32,759 nt of DNA from Phycisphaerales bacterium. Lineage in GTDB: Bacteria; Planctomycetota; Phycisphaerae; UBA1845. This document shows positions 16,486 through 23,229 of this stretch, piece after piece (within the stretch, counting starts at the first letter, position 1; the number at the start of each line of letters is the position of its first letter). Under the pieces are notes generated by a model. It saw only the letters and a program-made list of their open reading frames with translations. It did not search any database and was not told where the DNA came from. The stretch covers positions 2,381,985 through 2,414,743 of the forward strand of contig CP070691.1 of the NCBI GenBank assembly GCA_020353195.1, read 5' to 3'. The position numbers and the translations under genes were made by a program.

Positions 16486-17586
16486 ATGAAGAAAGTGTTG
16501 TTAGCGGCTGCGTGTGCAGCGCTGGTGGTTGGGGTGGCGAACGCCGCAGATCTGACACTGGACATCCAGTACAATAGCGGCACCGAGCAGATCGAGATCT
16601 ATGCGCACGTCACCGGGCAGACCGGGGACGAGCTTGGCCTGGCGCTGCTGGGTGTTGATCTCGAGTGCGACAGCGCCGAGGCGCTCAGTATACTGTCGCC
16701 GGACCTGACCTCCGCGGTGACCGAGCTGAACAAGGATGCCGGTCTGACGAACCCGGGCGTGAACGCGTACTGGGGTACGGTGTCTGGCAACAACCTGCTG
16801 CAGTGCTTTGGCGGTCAGAACACGATCGGTTATGACGGCACCGGCGGACCGACGTATCCGACGGGCACCGTGAACACGGGCCTGGCGACGACCAACATCA
16901 AGGTTGGTGCTTGGGACGTCGACACGGCGAGCCAGACCGTTGATGCGACCTACACGCTGAACAACCCGTTCGCGAACGTGATCGACGACCCGGGCTCCGG
17001 TCCGGTGTACGCGGTGTCGCCAATGGCGACCATCGGCTACACGAACCAGTCTGTGATTGTTTATGCTGGTGTTCCTACGGCCCCCTTTACGGGGACCGTG
17101 AACAGCATCGGCACCGTGTGCACTCTTCCGCTGAGCAGCGGCGACAGCGAGCCGCGATCGGGTGGTATCCGGCAGCTGAACTTCCAGTTTACCAGCGCGC
17201 CGCCTGACCTGGATCCGGCGTTGAGCTGGGACAACAGCGGGTCGTGCCCGCCGACCGCGCCGGTCTACGTGCCGTACGGCGGTGCGTCGGTGATGGCCTG
17301 CTCGGTGGCAGGCAACGAACTGCAGTGCACGTTCACGCCGGCGCTGGAGGACGATTCCAGCTACGCGTTTGACCTGACCGGCATCTCGAGCGGCAGCGAG
17401 ACGGTCGAGCTCAGGGCGCTGAGCGGTGATGCGTTCGCCGATGGTATCGTCGACGGGAGTGACCGCAGTACGGTCCACGCCAATTGGGGCCTGAGCACGT
17501 GCTCGGCCGACGTGTTCGAGGACGGCGTGGTTGATGGTAGTGACCGCAGTACGGTCCACGCGAACTGGGGCAACTGCGCCCCGTAG
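16486..17586 (+). CDS. Secreted protein with two C-terminal dockerin-like repeats
   Basis: 366 residues. The signal peptide MKKVLLAAACAALVVGVANA is followed by ADL, a typical AxA cut. Residues ~22-310 are a beta-rich body whose start (LDIQYNSGTEQIEIYAHV) recalls the long strands of cohesin-like domains; this is only a resemblance. Residues ~313-335 and ~341-362 are two near-identical units (DAFADGIVDGSD and DVFEDGVVDGSD, each followed by RSTVHANWG). Acidic residues at loop positions 1, 5, 9 and 12 fit a dockerin-type calcium loop, although position 3 is Phe. The protein ends NCAP with no PEP-CTERM or other membrane anchor, so it should be released or bind a partner through the repeats. A strong promoter and ribosome binding site suggest high expression. 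Confidence 0.85.
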   Translation: MKKVLLAAACAALVVGVANAADLTLDIQYNSGTEQIEIYAHVTGQTGDELGLALLGVDLECDSAEALSILSPDLTSAVTELNKDAGLTNPGVNAYWGTVSGNNLLQCFGGQNTIGYDGTGGPTYPTGTVNTGLATTNIKVGAWDVDTASQTVDATYTLNNPFANVIDDPGSGPVYAVSPMATIGYTNQSVIVYAGVPTAPFTGTVNSIGTVCTLPLSSGDSEPRSGGIRQLNFQFTSAPPDLDPALSWDNSGSCPPTAPVYVPYGGASVMACSVAGNELQCTFTPALEDDSSYAFDLTGISSGSETVELRALSGDAFADGIVDGSDRSTVHANWGLSTCSADVFEDGVVDGSDRSTVHANWGNCAP

Positions 17587-17603
17587 TTTGGGATGTTTCG
17601 GTC

Positions 17604-17635
17604 CCCCCGCACCCCCGCAAGGGGGTGTGCGGGGG
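17604..17635 (+). terminator. GC-rich hairpin with GNRA loop
   Basis: CCCCCGCACCCCC pairs with the following G-rich arm (13 pairs, one 2-nt bulge) around a GCAA tetraloop, 17 bp after the stop codon. There is no T-run, so it may end transcription only partly or stabilise the 3' end. Confidence 0.5.
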
Positions 17636-17680
17636 AGGCCGATGGCAACAATGGGCCCTAATGTAGGAGCCTGAATCAAC

Positions 17681-17737
17681 GCAAGAGGCCTTGGAGCACC
17701 AAGAGAAACTTGCAAGTTTTCGGAAAAGGAGGAGATT
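17681..17737 (+). promoter_or_regulatory. Leader of the first PEP-CTERM gene
   Basis: It contains a small hairpin CTTGG-AGCA-CCAAG (17690-17703), a perfect 14-bp palindrome AAACTTGCAAGTTT (17706-17719) and the ribosome binding site AAGGAGGAG before the ATG at 17738. About 55 bp are repeated before the second paralogue (18904-18959), where both symmetrical elements have decayed. Confidence 0.55.
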
Positions 17738-18499
17738 ATGAAGAAACTAATTGTGGTCCTGGTAGTGGGGATGATGGCGACGAGCGCCAGCGCTGCCCAG
17801 TTGAGCATGCGTTGGGCCGGCAACGCCCCGGGGGATTTCGAGAAGACGCTGAATCCGGGTGAGACAGCGTCGATCGAGATCGTCTGGACGATGGAAGCGA
17901 CGGACACCTCGAAGAGCATCGGGCTGGACAACCTGGATGGTCGCTTCTTCGTTTGGGGCAGCGAGCCGACCGCGACGCCTATCGGCTCGACGGACATCGC
18001 GTCGTTCACGAGCGTCACGGGCTTCACCGCGGTGGCGCCGGGGTTCTTTAGCGGTGCCTCCGTTGGAATCGGTGGTCCTCTCGAGAACGCGTTCTTCGCG
18101 TACACCAACGGCACCCTGATCAAAGGCAATGGAGCAACGGCCTTCGATACGGTGATCGGGACCGTCGACTTCCAGTGTCAGGGTGAGGCGGCTGCGCCGG
18201 TGCTCATCTCGTACAACGTGCTCCCGCCGTCACCGGGTGCGTACGACGGCACGACCGCGTGGGTCCATCGCTGGCAGTACTCGCCCCCGACCTACACGAA
18301 CATGGCGGGGCAGTTCAGGATCGGCGATTACGATGCCGCGGGGACTACGCCGGCCGCCGGCAATCCGGGCGATGCGGCGTCGGACTGGCCGTATAACGGG
18401 TACGAGGCGTTCACCCCACTGGTCCTGCACCAGATTCCGGAGCCCGCTTCGCTGGCTCTGCTGGCTCTGGGCAGCCTGGCGTTGATTCGGCGCCGGTAG
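17738..18499 (+). CDS. PEP-CTERM sorted surface protein, paralogue 1
   Basis: 253 residues. The signal peptide MKKLIVVLVVGMMATSASA is followed by AQLSMRWAG. The body (~20-225) belongs to a family with four tandem copies here (17738, 18960, 19736, 20515) and a fifth distant copy at 30436; shared blocks are SIEIVWTMEA, DGRFFVWGSEP, FDTVIGT and FTPLVLH. The C-terminus IPEPASLALLALGSLALIRRR is a textbook PEP-CTERM signal: the PEP motif, a hydrophobic helix and an Arg cluster. Such signals are cut by an exosortase, which is not encoded in this window. The protein should be exported and sorted to the envelope or released. It is followed by a conserved hairpin (18511-18536) and a strong terminator, so it forms its own transcription unit. 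The domain's function is unknown. Confidence 0.93.
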   Translation: MKKLIVVLVVGMMATSASAAQLSMRWAGNAPGDFEKTLNPGETASIEIVWTMEATDTSKSIGLDNLDGRFFVWGSEPTATPIGSTDIASFTSVTGFTAVAPGFFSGASVGIGGPLENAFFAYTNGTLIKGNGATAFDTVIGTVDFQCQGEAAAPVLISYNVLPPSPGAYDGTTAWVHRWQYSPPTYTNMAGQFRIGDYDAAGTTPAAGNPGDAASDWPYNGYEAFTPLVLHQIPEPASLALLALGSLALIRRR

Positions 18500-18510
18500 G
18501 TGTAAGTTGG

Positions 18511-18536
18511 AAAGGAGGCCTTCACAGGCTTTCTTT
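18511..18536 (+). ncRNA. Conserved 3'-UTR hairpin, copy 1
   Basis: AAAGGAGGCCT pairs with AGGCTTTCTTT over 11 positions (two G-T pairs) around a 4-nt TCAC loop. The same shape recurs after paralogue 4 at 21284-21309 with pair-preserving changes. The left arm contains an unused Shine-Dalgarno-like AAAGGAGG. It is a structural element rather than a proven RNA gene. Confidence 0.5.
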
Positions 18537-18561
18537 GGCAAAGTCACAACACGTGTAGTGC

Positions 18562-18605
18562 AAGCGGGGTCGGTCAGAGAGTTCTGACCGACCCTGCTTC
18601 TTTTT
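18562..18605 (+). terminator. Intrinsic terminator after PEP-CTERM paralogue 1
   Basis: AAGCGGGGTCGGTCAGA pairs with TCTGACCGACCCTGCTT (one G-T pair) around GAGT and is followed by CTTTTT. It is the best rho-independent terminator in the window. Confidence 0.9.
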
Positions 18606-18839
18606 GCGCGCGCCGCATTTCTGCGTACGGGGCCGGCTGGCGTCTGGCGAGCGCTTGACAGCCGGCTGGGTTCCACAGAAGTGGCGTTTCGTCAGGGCCG
18701 CTCAGGGCCGCTCCCTGAGGGTCGCGGTTCGGTTCGCAGGGGCCGCTGCCTGATCCGCCTTCGGCGGACGGTTGTGTTTCAGGGGCGCTGGCTTGCGCTT
18801 CGCAGGGCCGCTTCCTAACGGTCGCGGTTCGGTCAGCGG
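18606..18839. repeat. Repeat-rich non-coding stretch with CCGCTCCCT-type units
   Basis: Units related to GGCCGCTCCCTGACGGTCGCGG start (at CCGCT) at 18708, 18743 and 18808. The first two are exactly 35 bp apart, the period of the array after 21551. A separate perfect inverted repeat TCCGCC-TTC-GGCGGA lies in the middle, near 18754-18768. No gene is seen. Confidence 0.7.
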
Positions 18840-18911
18840 ATGCAGCAGACGAGCGCGGTGTGCCTCGTCGCGGTTGGGGGCGGATGTCTAGTCGGGCACG
18901 GGTGCAAGAGG
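18840..18911 (+). pseudogene. Truncated 5' fragment of the sulfatase-like gene
   Basis: These 72 bp align without gaps to 21751-21822, inside the 5' end of the sulfatase-like gene; by hand I count about 60 identical bases. The open frame still reads LVAVGGGCLVGHGCKR against LVAVGAVCLVGHGCKR. Similarity stops at GCAAGAGG, where the sequence switches to the leader of the PEP-CTERM genes. It is a duplication scar and not a working gene. Confidence 0.75.
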
Positions 18912-18959
18912 CCTCGGAGCAGCAAGAGAAACCTACAAGTTTTCGGGAAAGGGGAGGCC

Positions 18960-19739
18960 ATGAAGAAACTCATTGTGGTAACGGTCGTGGGGATGATGGC
19001 GACGAGCGCCGGGGCCGGTCAGTTAAGCATGCGTTGGGCCGGCAACGCCCCGGGGGATTTCGTAAAGACGTTCTACATGGGTGAGACAGTGTCGATCGAG
19101 ATCGTCTGGACGATGGAGGCGACCGACACCGGCAAGAGCCTGGGGTTGGACAACCTGGACGGGCGCTTCTTCGTGTGGGGCAGCGAGCCGGTCGGCACCC
19201 CGATCGGCTCGACGGATATCGCCTCGTTTACGAGCGTCACGAGCGTCACGCCGGTGGCGCCGGGGTTCGTGACGGGCGCCTCTATGGGAATCGGTGGTCC
19301 TCTCGAGAACGCGTTCTGGGCGTTCAACAACGGCGCGACGATCCAGGGCAACGGAACGGTCTTCGATACGGTGATCGGGACGGTCGACATCCAGTGCCTG
19401 GGTGCGGCGCCTATGCCGGTGCTCATCACGTACAACGTGATCCCGCCACACCCGGGCGTGTACGACGGTCCGACCGAATGGTTCCATCGCTGGCAGTACC
19501 CGCCTCCGACGTACACGAACATGGCGAGCCAGTACAGGATCGGCGATTACGACGCCGCGGGGACCGCGCCGGCCGCCGGCAATCCGGGCGATGCGGCGTC
19601 GGACTGGTCGTATCACGGGTACGAGACGTTCACCCCGCTGGTCTTACAGATTCCGGAGCCCGCTTCGCTGGCTCTGCTGGCTGTGGGCAGTCTGGCGCTG
19701 CTTCGCCGCCGGCAGGCTGGAGACGGGAGGGCGTCATGA
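18960..19739 (+). CDS. PEP-CTERM sorted surface protein, paralogue 2
   Basis: 259 residues from the ATG at 18960, set by GGGGAGG just upstream and by alignment with the other copies; the frame is open further back into the sulfatase remnant but that part is not genuine. The signal peptide MKKLIVVTVVGMMATSAGA is followed by GQLSMRWAG. The family body and the PEP-CTERM tail (IPEPASLALLAVGSLALLRRR) are intact. The protein continues QAGDGRAS after the Arg cluster because the TAG stop used by paralogue 3 is CAG here. The resulting TGA overlaps the next gene's ATG (ATGA), which should couple translation. It is probably first in a three-gene unit with 19736 and 20515. Confidence 0.92.
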   Translation: MKKLIVVTVVGMMATSAGAGQLSMRWAGNAPGDFVKTFYMGETVSIEIVWTMEATDTGKSLGLDNLDGRFFVWGSEPVGTPIGSTDIASFTSVTSVTPVAPGFVTGASMGIGGPLENAFWAFNNGATIQGNGTVFDTVIGTVDIQCLGAAPMPVLITYNVIPPHPGVYDGPTEWFHRWQYPPPTYTNMASQYRIGDYDAAGTAPAAGNPGDAASDWSYHGYETFTPLVLQIPEPASLALLAVGSLALLRRRQAGDGRAS

Positions 19740-20494
19740 AGAAGCTCATCGTAATCCTGGTCATGGGGACGATGGCGACGAGCGCCGGGGCCGGTCAGTT
19801 GAGCCTGCGGTGGGCCGGCAACGCCCCGGGGGATTTCGATATGCTGCTGCCGCTGGGTGGCACAGCGTCGATCGAGATCGTCTGGACGATGGAGGCGAGC
19901 GACACCGGCAAGAGCATCGGGTTGGACCACATCGACGGCCGGTTCTTCGTGTGGGGCAGCGAGCCGGTCGGCACCCCGATCGGCTCGACGGATGTCCCGT
20001 CGTTCACGAGCGTCACCGGCTTCACCGCGGTGGCGCCGGGCTTCTTTAGCGGAGCCTCCACTGGAATCGGTATGCCTCTGGAGAACGCGTTCTTCGCGTT
20101 CACCAACGGCACTACGATCCAGGGCAACGGAACGGTCTTCGATACGGTGATCGGGACGGTTGATATCCAGTGCCAGGGGGATTCGGCAGGTCCGGTGTAC
20201 ATCACATACGACGTGATCCCGCCATCGCCGGGCGCGTACGACGGTATAAGCCCGTGGGCGCATCGCTGGCAGTACCCGCCGCCGACTTACACGAACATGG
20301 CGGGCCAGTACAGGATTGGCGATTACGATGCCTCGGGGACTTCGCCGGCGGCCGGCAATCCGGGCGATGCGGCGTCGGACTGGGCCCCATGGCACGGGTA
20401 CGAGACGTTCACCCCGCTGGTCTACGGTATTCCGGAGCCCGCTTCGCTGGCTCTGCTGGCTCTGGGCAGTCTGGCGCTGGTTCGCCGCCGGTAG
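19736..20494 (+). CDS. PEP-CTERM sorted surface protein, paralogue 3
   Basis: 252 residues. The start is fixed by the ATGA overlap with the preceding gene and by the GACGGGAGGG site before it. The signal peptide ends MATSAGA, followed by GQLSLRWAG. The body differs mainly in the first loop (DFDMLLPLGG replaces the charged DFEKTLNPGE type) and has HIDGRFFVWG. The tail IPEPASLALLALGSLALVRRR ends exactly at the Arg cluster with TAG. It should be an exosortase substrate like its neighbours. Confidence 0.93.
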   Translation: MKKLIVILVMGTMATSAGAGQLSLRWAGNAPGDFDMLLPLGGTASIEIVWTMEASDTGKSIGLDHIDGRFFVWGSEPVGTPIGSTDVPSFTSVTGFTAVAPGFFSGASTGIGMPLENAFFAFTNGTTIQGNGTVFDTVIGTVDIQCQGDSAGPVYITYDVIPPSPGAYDGISPWAHRWQYPPPTYTNMAGQYRIGDYDASGTSPAAGNPGDAASDWAPWHGYETFTPLVYGIPEPASLALLALGSLALVRRR

Positions 20495-20514
20495 GTTGGA
20501 GATAGGAGCGTGTC

Positions 20515-21297
20515 ATGAGGAAGCTCATCGTGGTGCTGGTCGTGGGGATGATGGCGACGAGCGCCGGCGCCGGTCAGTTGAGCATGCGCTGGGCCGGCAA
20601 CGCCCCGGGGGATTTCGAGAAGACGCTGCTTCCGGGTCAGACAGCGTCGATCGAGATCGTCTGGACGATGGAGGCGAGCGACGTCCCCAAGGCCGCCGTG
20701 CTGAACAACCTCGACGGACGTTTCTTCGTGTGGGGCAGCGAGCCGGTTGCTCCTGCGGCGATCGGCTCGACGGATATCGCCTCGTTCACGAGCGTCACCA
20801 GCGTGACGCCGGTGGCACCGGGATTCGTGACGGGCGCCTCCGTGGGAATCGGTGGTCCTCTCGAGAACCTGTTCTGGGCGTACAACAACGGTGCCTTGAT
20901 CGTGGGCAATGGAACAGTCTTCGATACGGTGATCGGGACGATCGATCTCCAGTGCCAGGGCGAGGCAACTGCGCCGGTGCTCATCTCATACAACGTGATC
21001 CCACCGTCGCCGGGCGCGTACTTCGAAACGACTCCGTGGACCCATCGCTGGCAGTACTCGCCGCCGACCTATACGAACGGTCCGAGGCAGTTCCGGATCG
21101 GCGATTACGACGCCGCGTGGACTGTGCCGGCCGCCGGCAATCCGGGCGATGCGGCGTCGGACTGGTCGTATCACGGGTACGAGACCTTCACCCCGCTGGT
21201 CCTGCACCAGATTCCGGAGCCCGCTTCGCTGGCTCTACTGGTTGTGGGCGGTCTGGCGATGATTCGCCGCCGGTGTAGGCTCGAAAGGAGGCTTTGA
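20515..21297 (+). CDS. PEP-CTERM sorted surface protein, paralogue 4
   Basis: 260 residues; 20 bp after paralogue 3, with AGATAGGAG upstream of the ATG. The signal peptide is MRKLIVVLVVGMMATSAGA. Internal differences include an extra residue pair in the loop EPVAPAAIGSTD and Tyr/Phe replacements late in the body (YFETTPW). The tail IPEPASLALLVVGGLAMIRRR is followed by CRLERRL because the stop after the Arg cluster was lost through small changes (TAGGTGTAAG in copy 1 against TGTAGG here). The stop codon used now lies in the loop of the conserved 3' hairpin. It is the last gene of the three-gene unit, before a terminator. Confidence 0.92.
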   Translation: MRKLIVVLVVGMMATSAGAGQLSMRWAGNAPGDFEKTLLPGQTASIEIVWTMEASDVPKAAVLNNLDGRFFVWGSEPVAPAAIGSTDIASFTSVTSVTPVAPGFVTGASVGIGGPLENLFWAYNNGALIVGNGTVFDTVIGTIDLQCQGEATAPVLISYNVIPPSPGAYFETTPWTHRWQYSPPTYTNGPRQFRIGDYDAAWTVPAAGNPGDAASDWSYHGYETFTPLVLHQIPEPASLALLVVGGLAMIRRRCRLERRL

Positions 21298-21309
21298 CAG
21301 GCTTCCTTT
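21284..21309 (+). ncRNA. Conserved 3' hairpin, copy 2
   Basis: AAAGGAGGCTT pairs with AGGCTTCCTTT over 11 positions around a 4-nt TGAC loop, the same shape as 18511-18536. Relative to copy 1, one G-T pair became G-C and one C-G pair became T-G. It overlaps the last codons and the stop codon of paralogue 4. Confidence 0.5.
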
Positions 21310-21336
21310 GGCTGAATCACACAACACGGGTAGTGC

Positions 21337-21379
21337 AAGCGGGGTCGGTTAGAGATTCTGGCCGGGCCTGCTTCTTTTT
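21337..21379 (+). terminator. Intrinsic terminator after PEP-CTERM paralogue 4
   Basis: It is homologous to the terminator at 18562: AAGCGGGGTCGG pairs with CCGGGCCTGCTT with one mismatch and several G-T pairs, then CTTTTT. It is weaker than copy 1. Confidence 0.75.
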
Positions 21380-21456
21380 GCGCGCGCCGCGTATGTGCAT
21401 ATGGAACCGGCTGAGGTCTGGCGAGCGTTTGACAATTGGTGGGGTCCCACTCGTGA

Positions 21457-21650
21457 GGGCCGCTCCCTTACGGTCGCGGTTCGGTGAGTAACATGTCCTG
21501 CGCTTGCCTGGGCATGTCCATGGCCACACAAGTGTGGCCATGCCACCCTGCCGCTCCCTGACGGTCGCGGCTCGGTTTGCTGGGGCCGCTCCCTTACGGT
21601 CGCGGTTCTGTTTGCTGGCGCCGCTCCCTGACGGTCGCTGTTCGGTTCGC
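21457..21650. repeat. 35-bp tandem repeat array plus dispersed unit
   Basis: Three head-to-tail units begin (at CCGCT) at 21551, 21586 and 21621, a period of exactly 35 bp; the core is CCGCTCCCTnACGGTCGCGG. A further single unit begins at 21460. The units resemble those at 18708, 18743 and 18808. They lie in the non-coding region between PEP-CTERM paralogue 4 and the sulfatase-like gene. Confidence 0.8.
21519..21542. repeat. Long perfect inverted repeat (CATGGCCACAC/GTGTGGCCATG)
   Basis: Two 11-bp arms separated by only AA. It is embedded between the first dispersed 35-bp-type unit and the tandem array. The form is that of a small palindromic repetitive element or a strong hairpin. Confidence 0.7.
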
Positions 21651-21723
21651 GGGGGGTTGCGTTGCGGATGGGGCTCGAAGAGGATGACCGGCGCCGTGCG
21701 GGGTGGTTTGGCGGAGGCCGATC

Positions 21724-23205
21724 GTGAGTGCCAAGCAGTTCGGTCATCGCTTGAAACAGACGATCGTGGTGTTCCTGGTCGCGGTTGGGGCTGTCTGTCT
21801 GGTCGGGCACGGGTGCAAGAGGTCGGAGCCCGGCGGCTCCCCGGTGGCCGGCGGGCCCAACGTCCTGCTGATTTCGCTGGACACGGCCCGGGCCGACTTC
21901 TTCTCGTGTTACGGGCACGAGCGGGCGACCACGCCGCGGATCGACGCGCTGGCGTCCGAAGGGACGCTGTATCGGTCGGCGTACGCCACGAACTTCTGGA
22001 CGCTGCCGTCGCACGCGTCTCTGCTGACCGGGTTGTATCCGGGTCAGGCGGGGGCGACGTCGGAGACGAACCACCTCCCCGAGGCCGTAACGACGCTGGC
22101 CGAGCGGCTTGGCAAGGCCGGTTACCGCACCGGCGCGGTCGTGTGCAACGCGTGGCTCAGCAAGGCGAACGGTTTCGGTCAGGGATTCGGCGATTTCGTG
22201 GAGATGTGGCGGCGCCGGAACGCGCCGATGCCGAACAGCACGGTGGCGGAGGTCGAGCAGGCCGCGGTGGACAGGGCGGTCTCGTGGATGGCGCGTCGCG
22301 CGGCGGAGCGGGCGCCGTTTTTTGTGTTCGTGAACCTGAACATCGCGCACCTGCCGTACGATCCGCCGAGTGAGTGGCAGGCGCGGTTTCTGTCGCCGCG
22401 ATGGGCGGTGGACCGCATTTCGCGGCTGAGAGGCGTGACGGGGATGTGGCCTCATCTGGCCGGCGCGATCCAATTGAGCGCTTCGGATCTGCGCATCATG
22501 CGTGAGCTTTATGAAGCGGAGATCGCGCTGGCGGACGACTTTGCGGGGCAGCTTGTCGACGCCCTGAAGGCCGACGGGATCCTGGACGAGACGCTCGTTA
22601 TCGTGACCTCGGATCACGGGGAGAACATCGGCGATCACGGGATGATCGACCATTTGCTGAGCATGTACGACTCCACGATTCGCGTGCCGCTGATCATCCG
22701 GTATCCGGATCGCTTTGACGCGGGAGTGGTGATCGACGATCTGGTCAGCCTGGTGGACGTGGCGCCGACGATCCTCGACGTCTGCGGCGTGTCGGACGAG
22801 GCGAGCGGGCGCGGTGACAGGCCGGCGGGTTTGTGTAATCAGGAACGGGCGCCACGGTCGTTTGTTCTTGCGGAGAACGACCGGCCGATGAACGGCATCG
22901 ACCTGTTGAGAAAGGACTTTCCGTCGTTCGACACGAGTACGATCGATCATCGGATGCGGATGATCCGAACGAGGGGACACAAGCTGATCTGGCGCGTGGG
23001 GGCCGGCGTGGAGTTGTTCGACGTGCGTCTGGATCCCGGCGAGCTGAACGATGTGGCGGACGATCGGGGGAGCGTCCGGGAGGAGCTGTTGGGCGAGTTG
23101 CGCAGGTGGTCCGAGAGCACCGGACGTCGGGAGCCACCGGCGAGGTTCGACGGGCTGGATGCCGAGACTCTCGAACAGCTCCGCTCGCTGGGGTATGTCG
23201 AGTAG
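21724..23205 (+). CDS. Sulfatase-fold (alkaline phosphatase superfamily) exported enzyme without TPR tail
   Basis: 493 residues from GTG at 21724, chosen because GGAGG lies 6 nt upstream. Residues ~12-31 are a hydrophobic export segment ending in Cys31; the lipobox is not canonical (G-H-G-C), so either lipidation or simple anchoring is possible. The catalytic domain has NVLLISLDTARAD (metal ligand Asp53), TLPSHASLLTG (Thr93-Leu-Pro-Ser-His97) and VTSDHGEN (Asp297, His298). True sulfatases have C/S-x-P-x-R at the nucleophile site; here it is T-L-P-S-H, so no formylglycine can form and a phospho-group substrate is at least as likely. The C-terminus LEQLRSLGYVE is typical of this subfamily. Its first 72-bp part is duplicated at 18840. 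Confidence 0.88.
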   Translation: MSAKQFGHRLKQTIVVFLVAVGAVCLVGHGCKRSEPGGSPVAGGPNVLLISLDTARADFFSCYGHERATTPRIDALASEGTLYRSAYATNFWTLPSHASLLTGLYPGQAGATSETNHLPEAVTTLAERLGKAGYRTGAVVCNAWLSKANGFGQGFGDFVEMWRRRNAPMPNSTVAEVEQAAVDRAVSWMARRAAERAPFFVFVNLNIAHLPYDPPSEWQARFLSPRWAVDRISRLRGVTGMWPHLAGAIQLSASDLRIMRELYEAEIALADDFAGQLVDALKADGILDETLVIVTSDHGENIGDHGMIDHLLSMYDSTIRVPLIIRYPDRFDAGVVIDDLVSLVDVAPTILDVCGVSDEASGRGDRPAGLCNQERAPRSFVLAENDRPMNGIDLLRKDFPSFDTSTIDHRMRMIRTRGHKLIWRVGAGVELFDVRLDPGELNDVADDRGSVREELLGELRRWSESTGRREPPARFDGLDAETLEQLRSLGYVE

Positions 23206-23229
23206 GGGGCCTGCGTTGCGGACTGATCG

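Noticed and set aside
17640..17737. Sigma54-type promoter before PEP-CTERM paralogue 1
   Set aside because: TGGCA is present at about 17644, but the matching TTGC at the required spacing is missing.
18600..18840. tRNA-like sequences (GGTTCG elements)
   Set aside because: The GGTTCG words come from the repeat units; no cloverleaf can be drawn around them.
18705..21650. CRISPR array
   Set aside because: The 35-bp units are tandem with near-constant sequence throughout the period, so there are no unique spacers, and no cas genes are present.
21349..22980. 543-codon minus-strand open frame over the sulfatase-like gene
   Set aside because: It is antisense to a clear enzyme gene and includes repetitive TATVRERP-like text produced by the 35-bp repeats.
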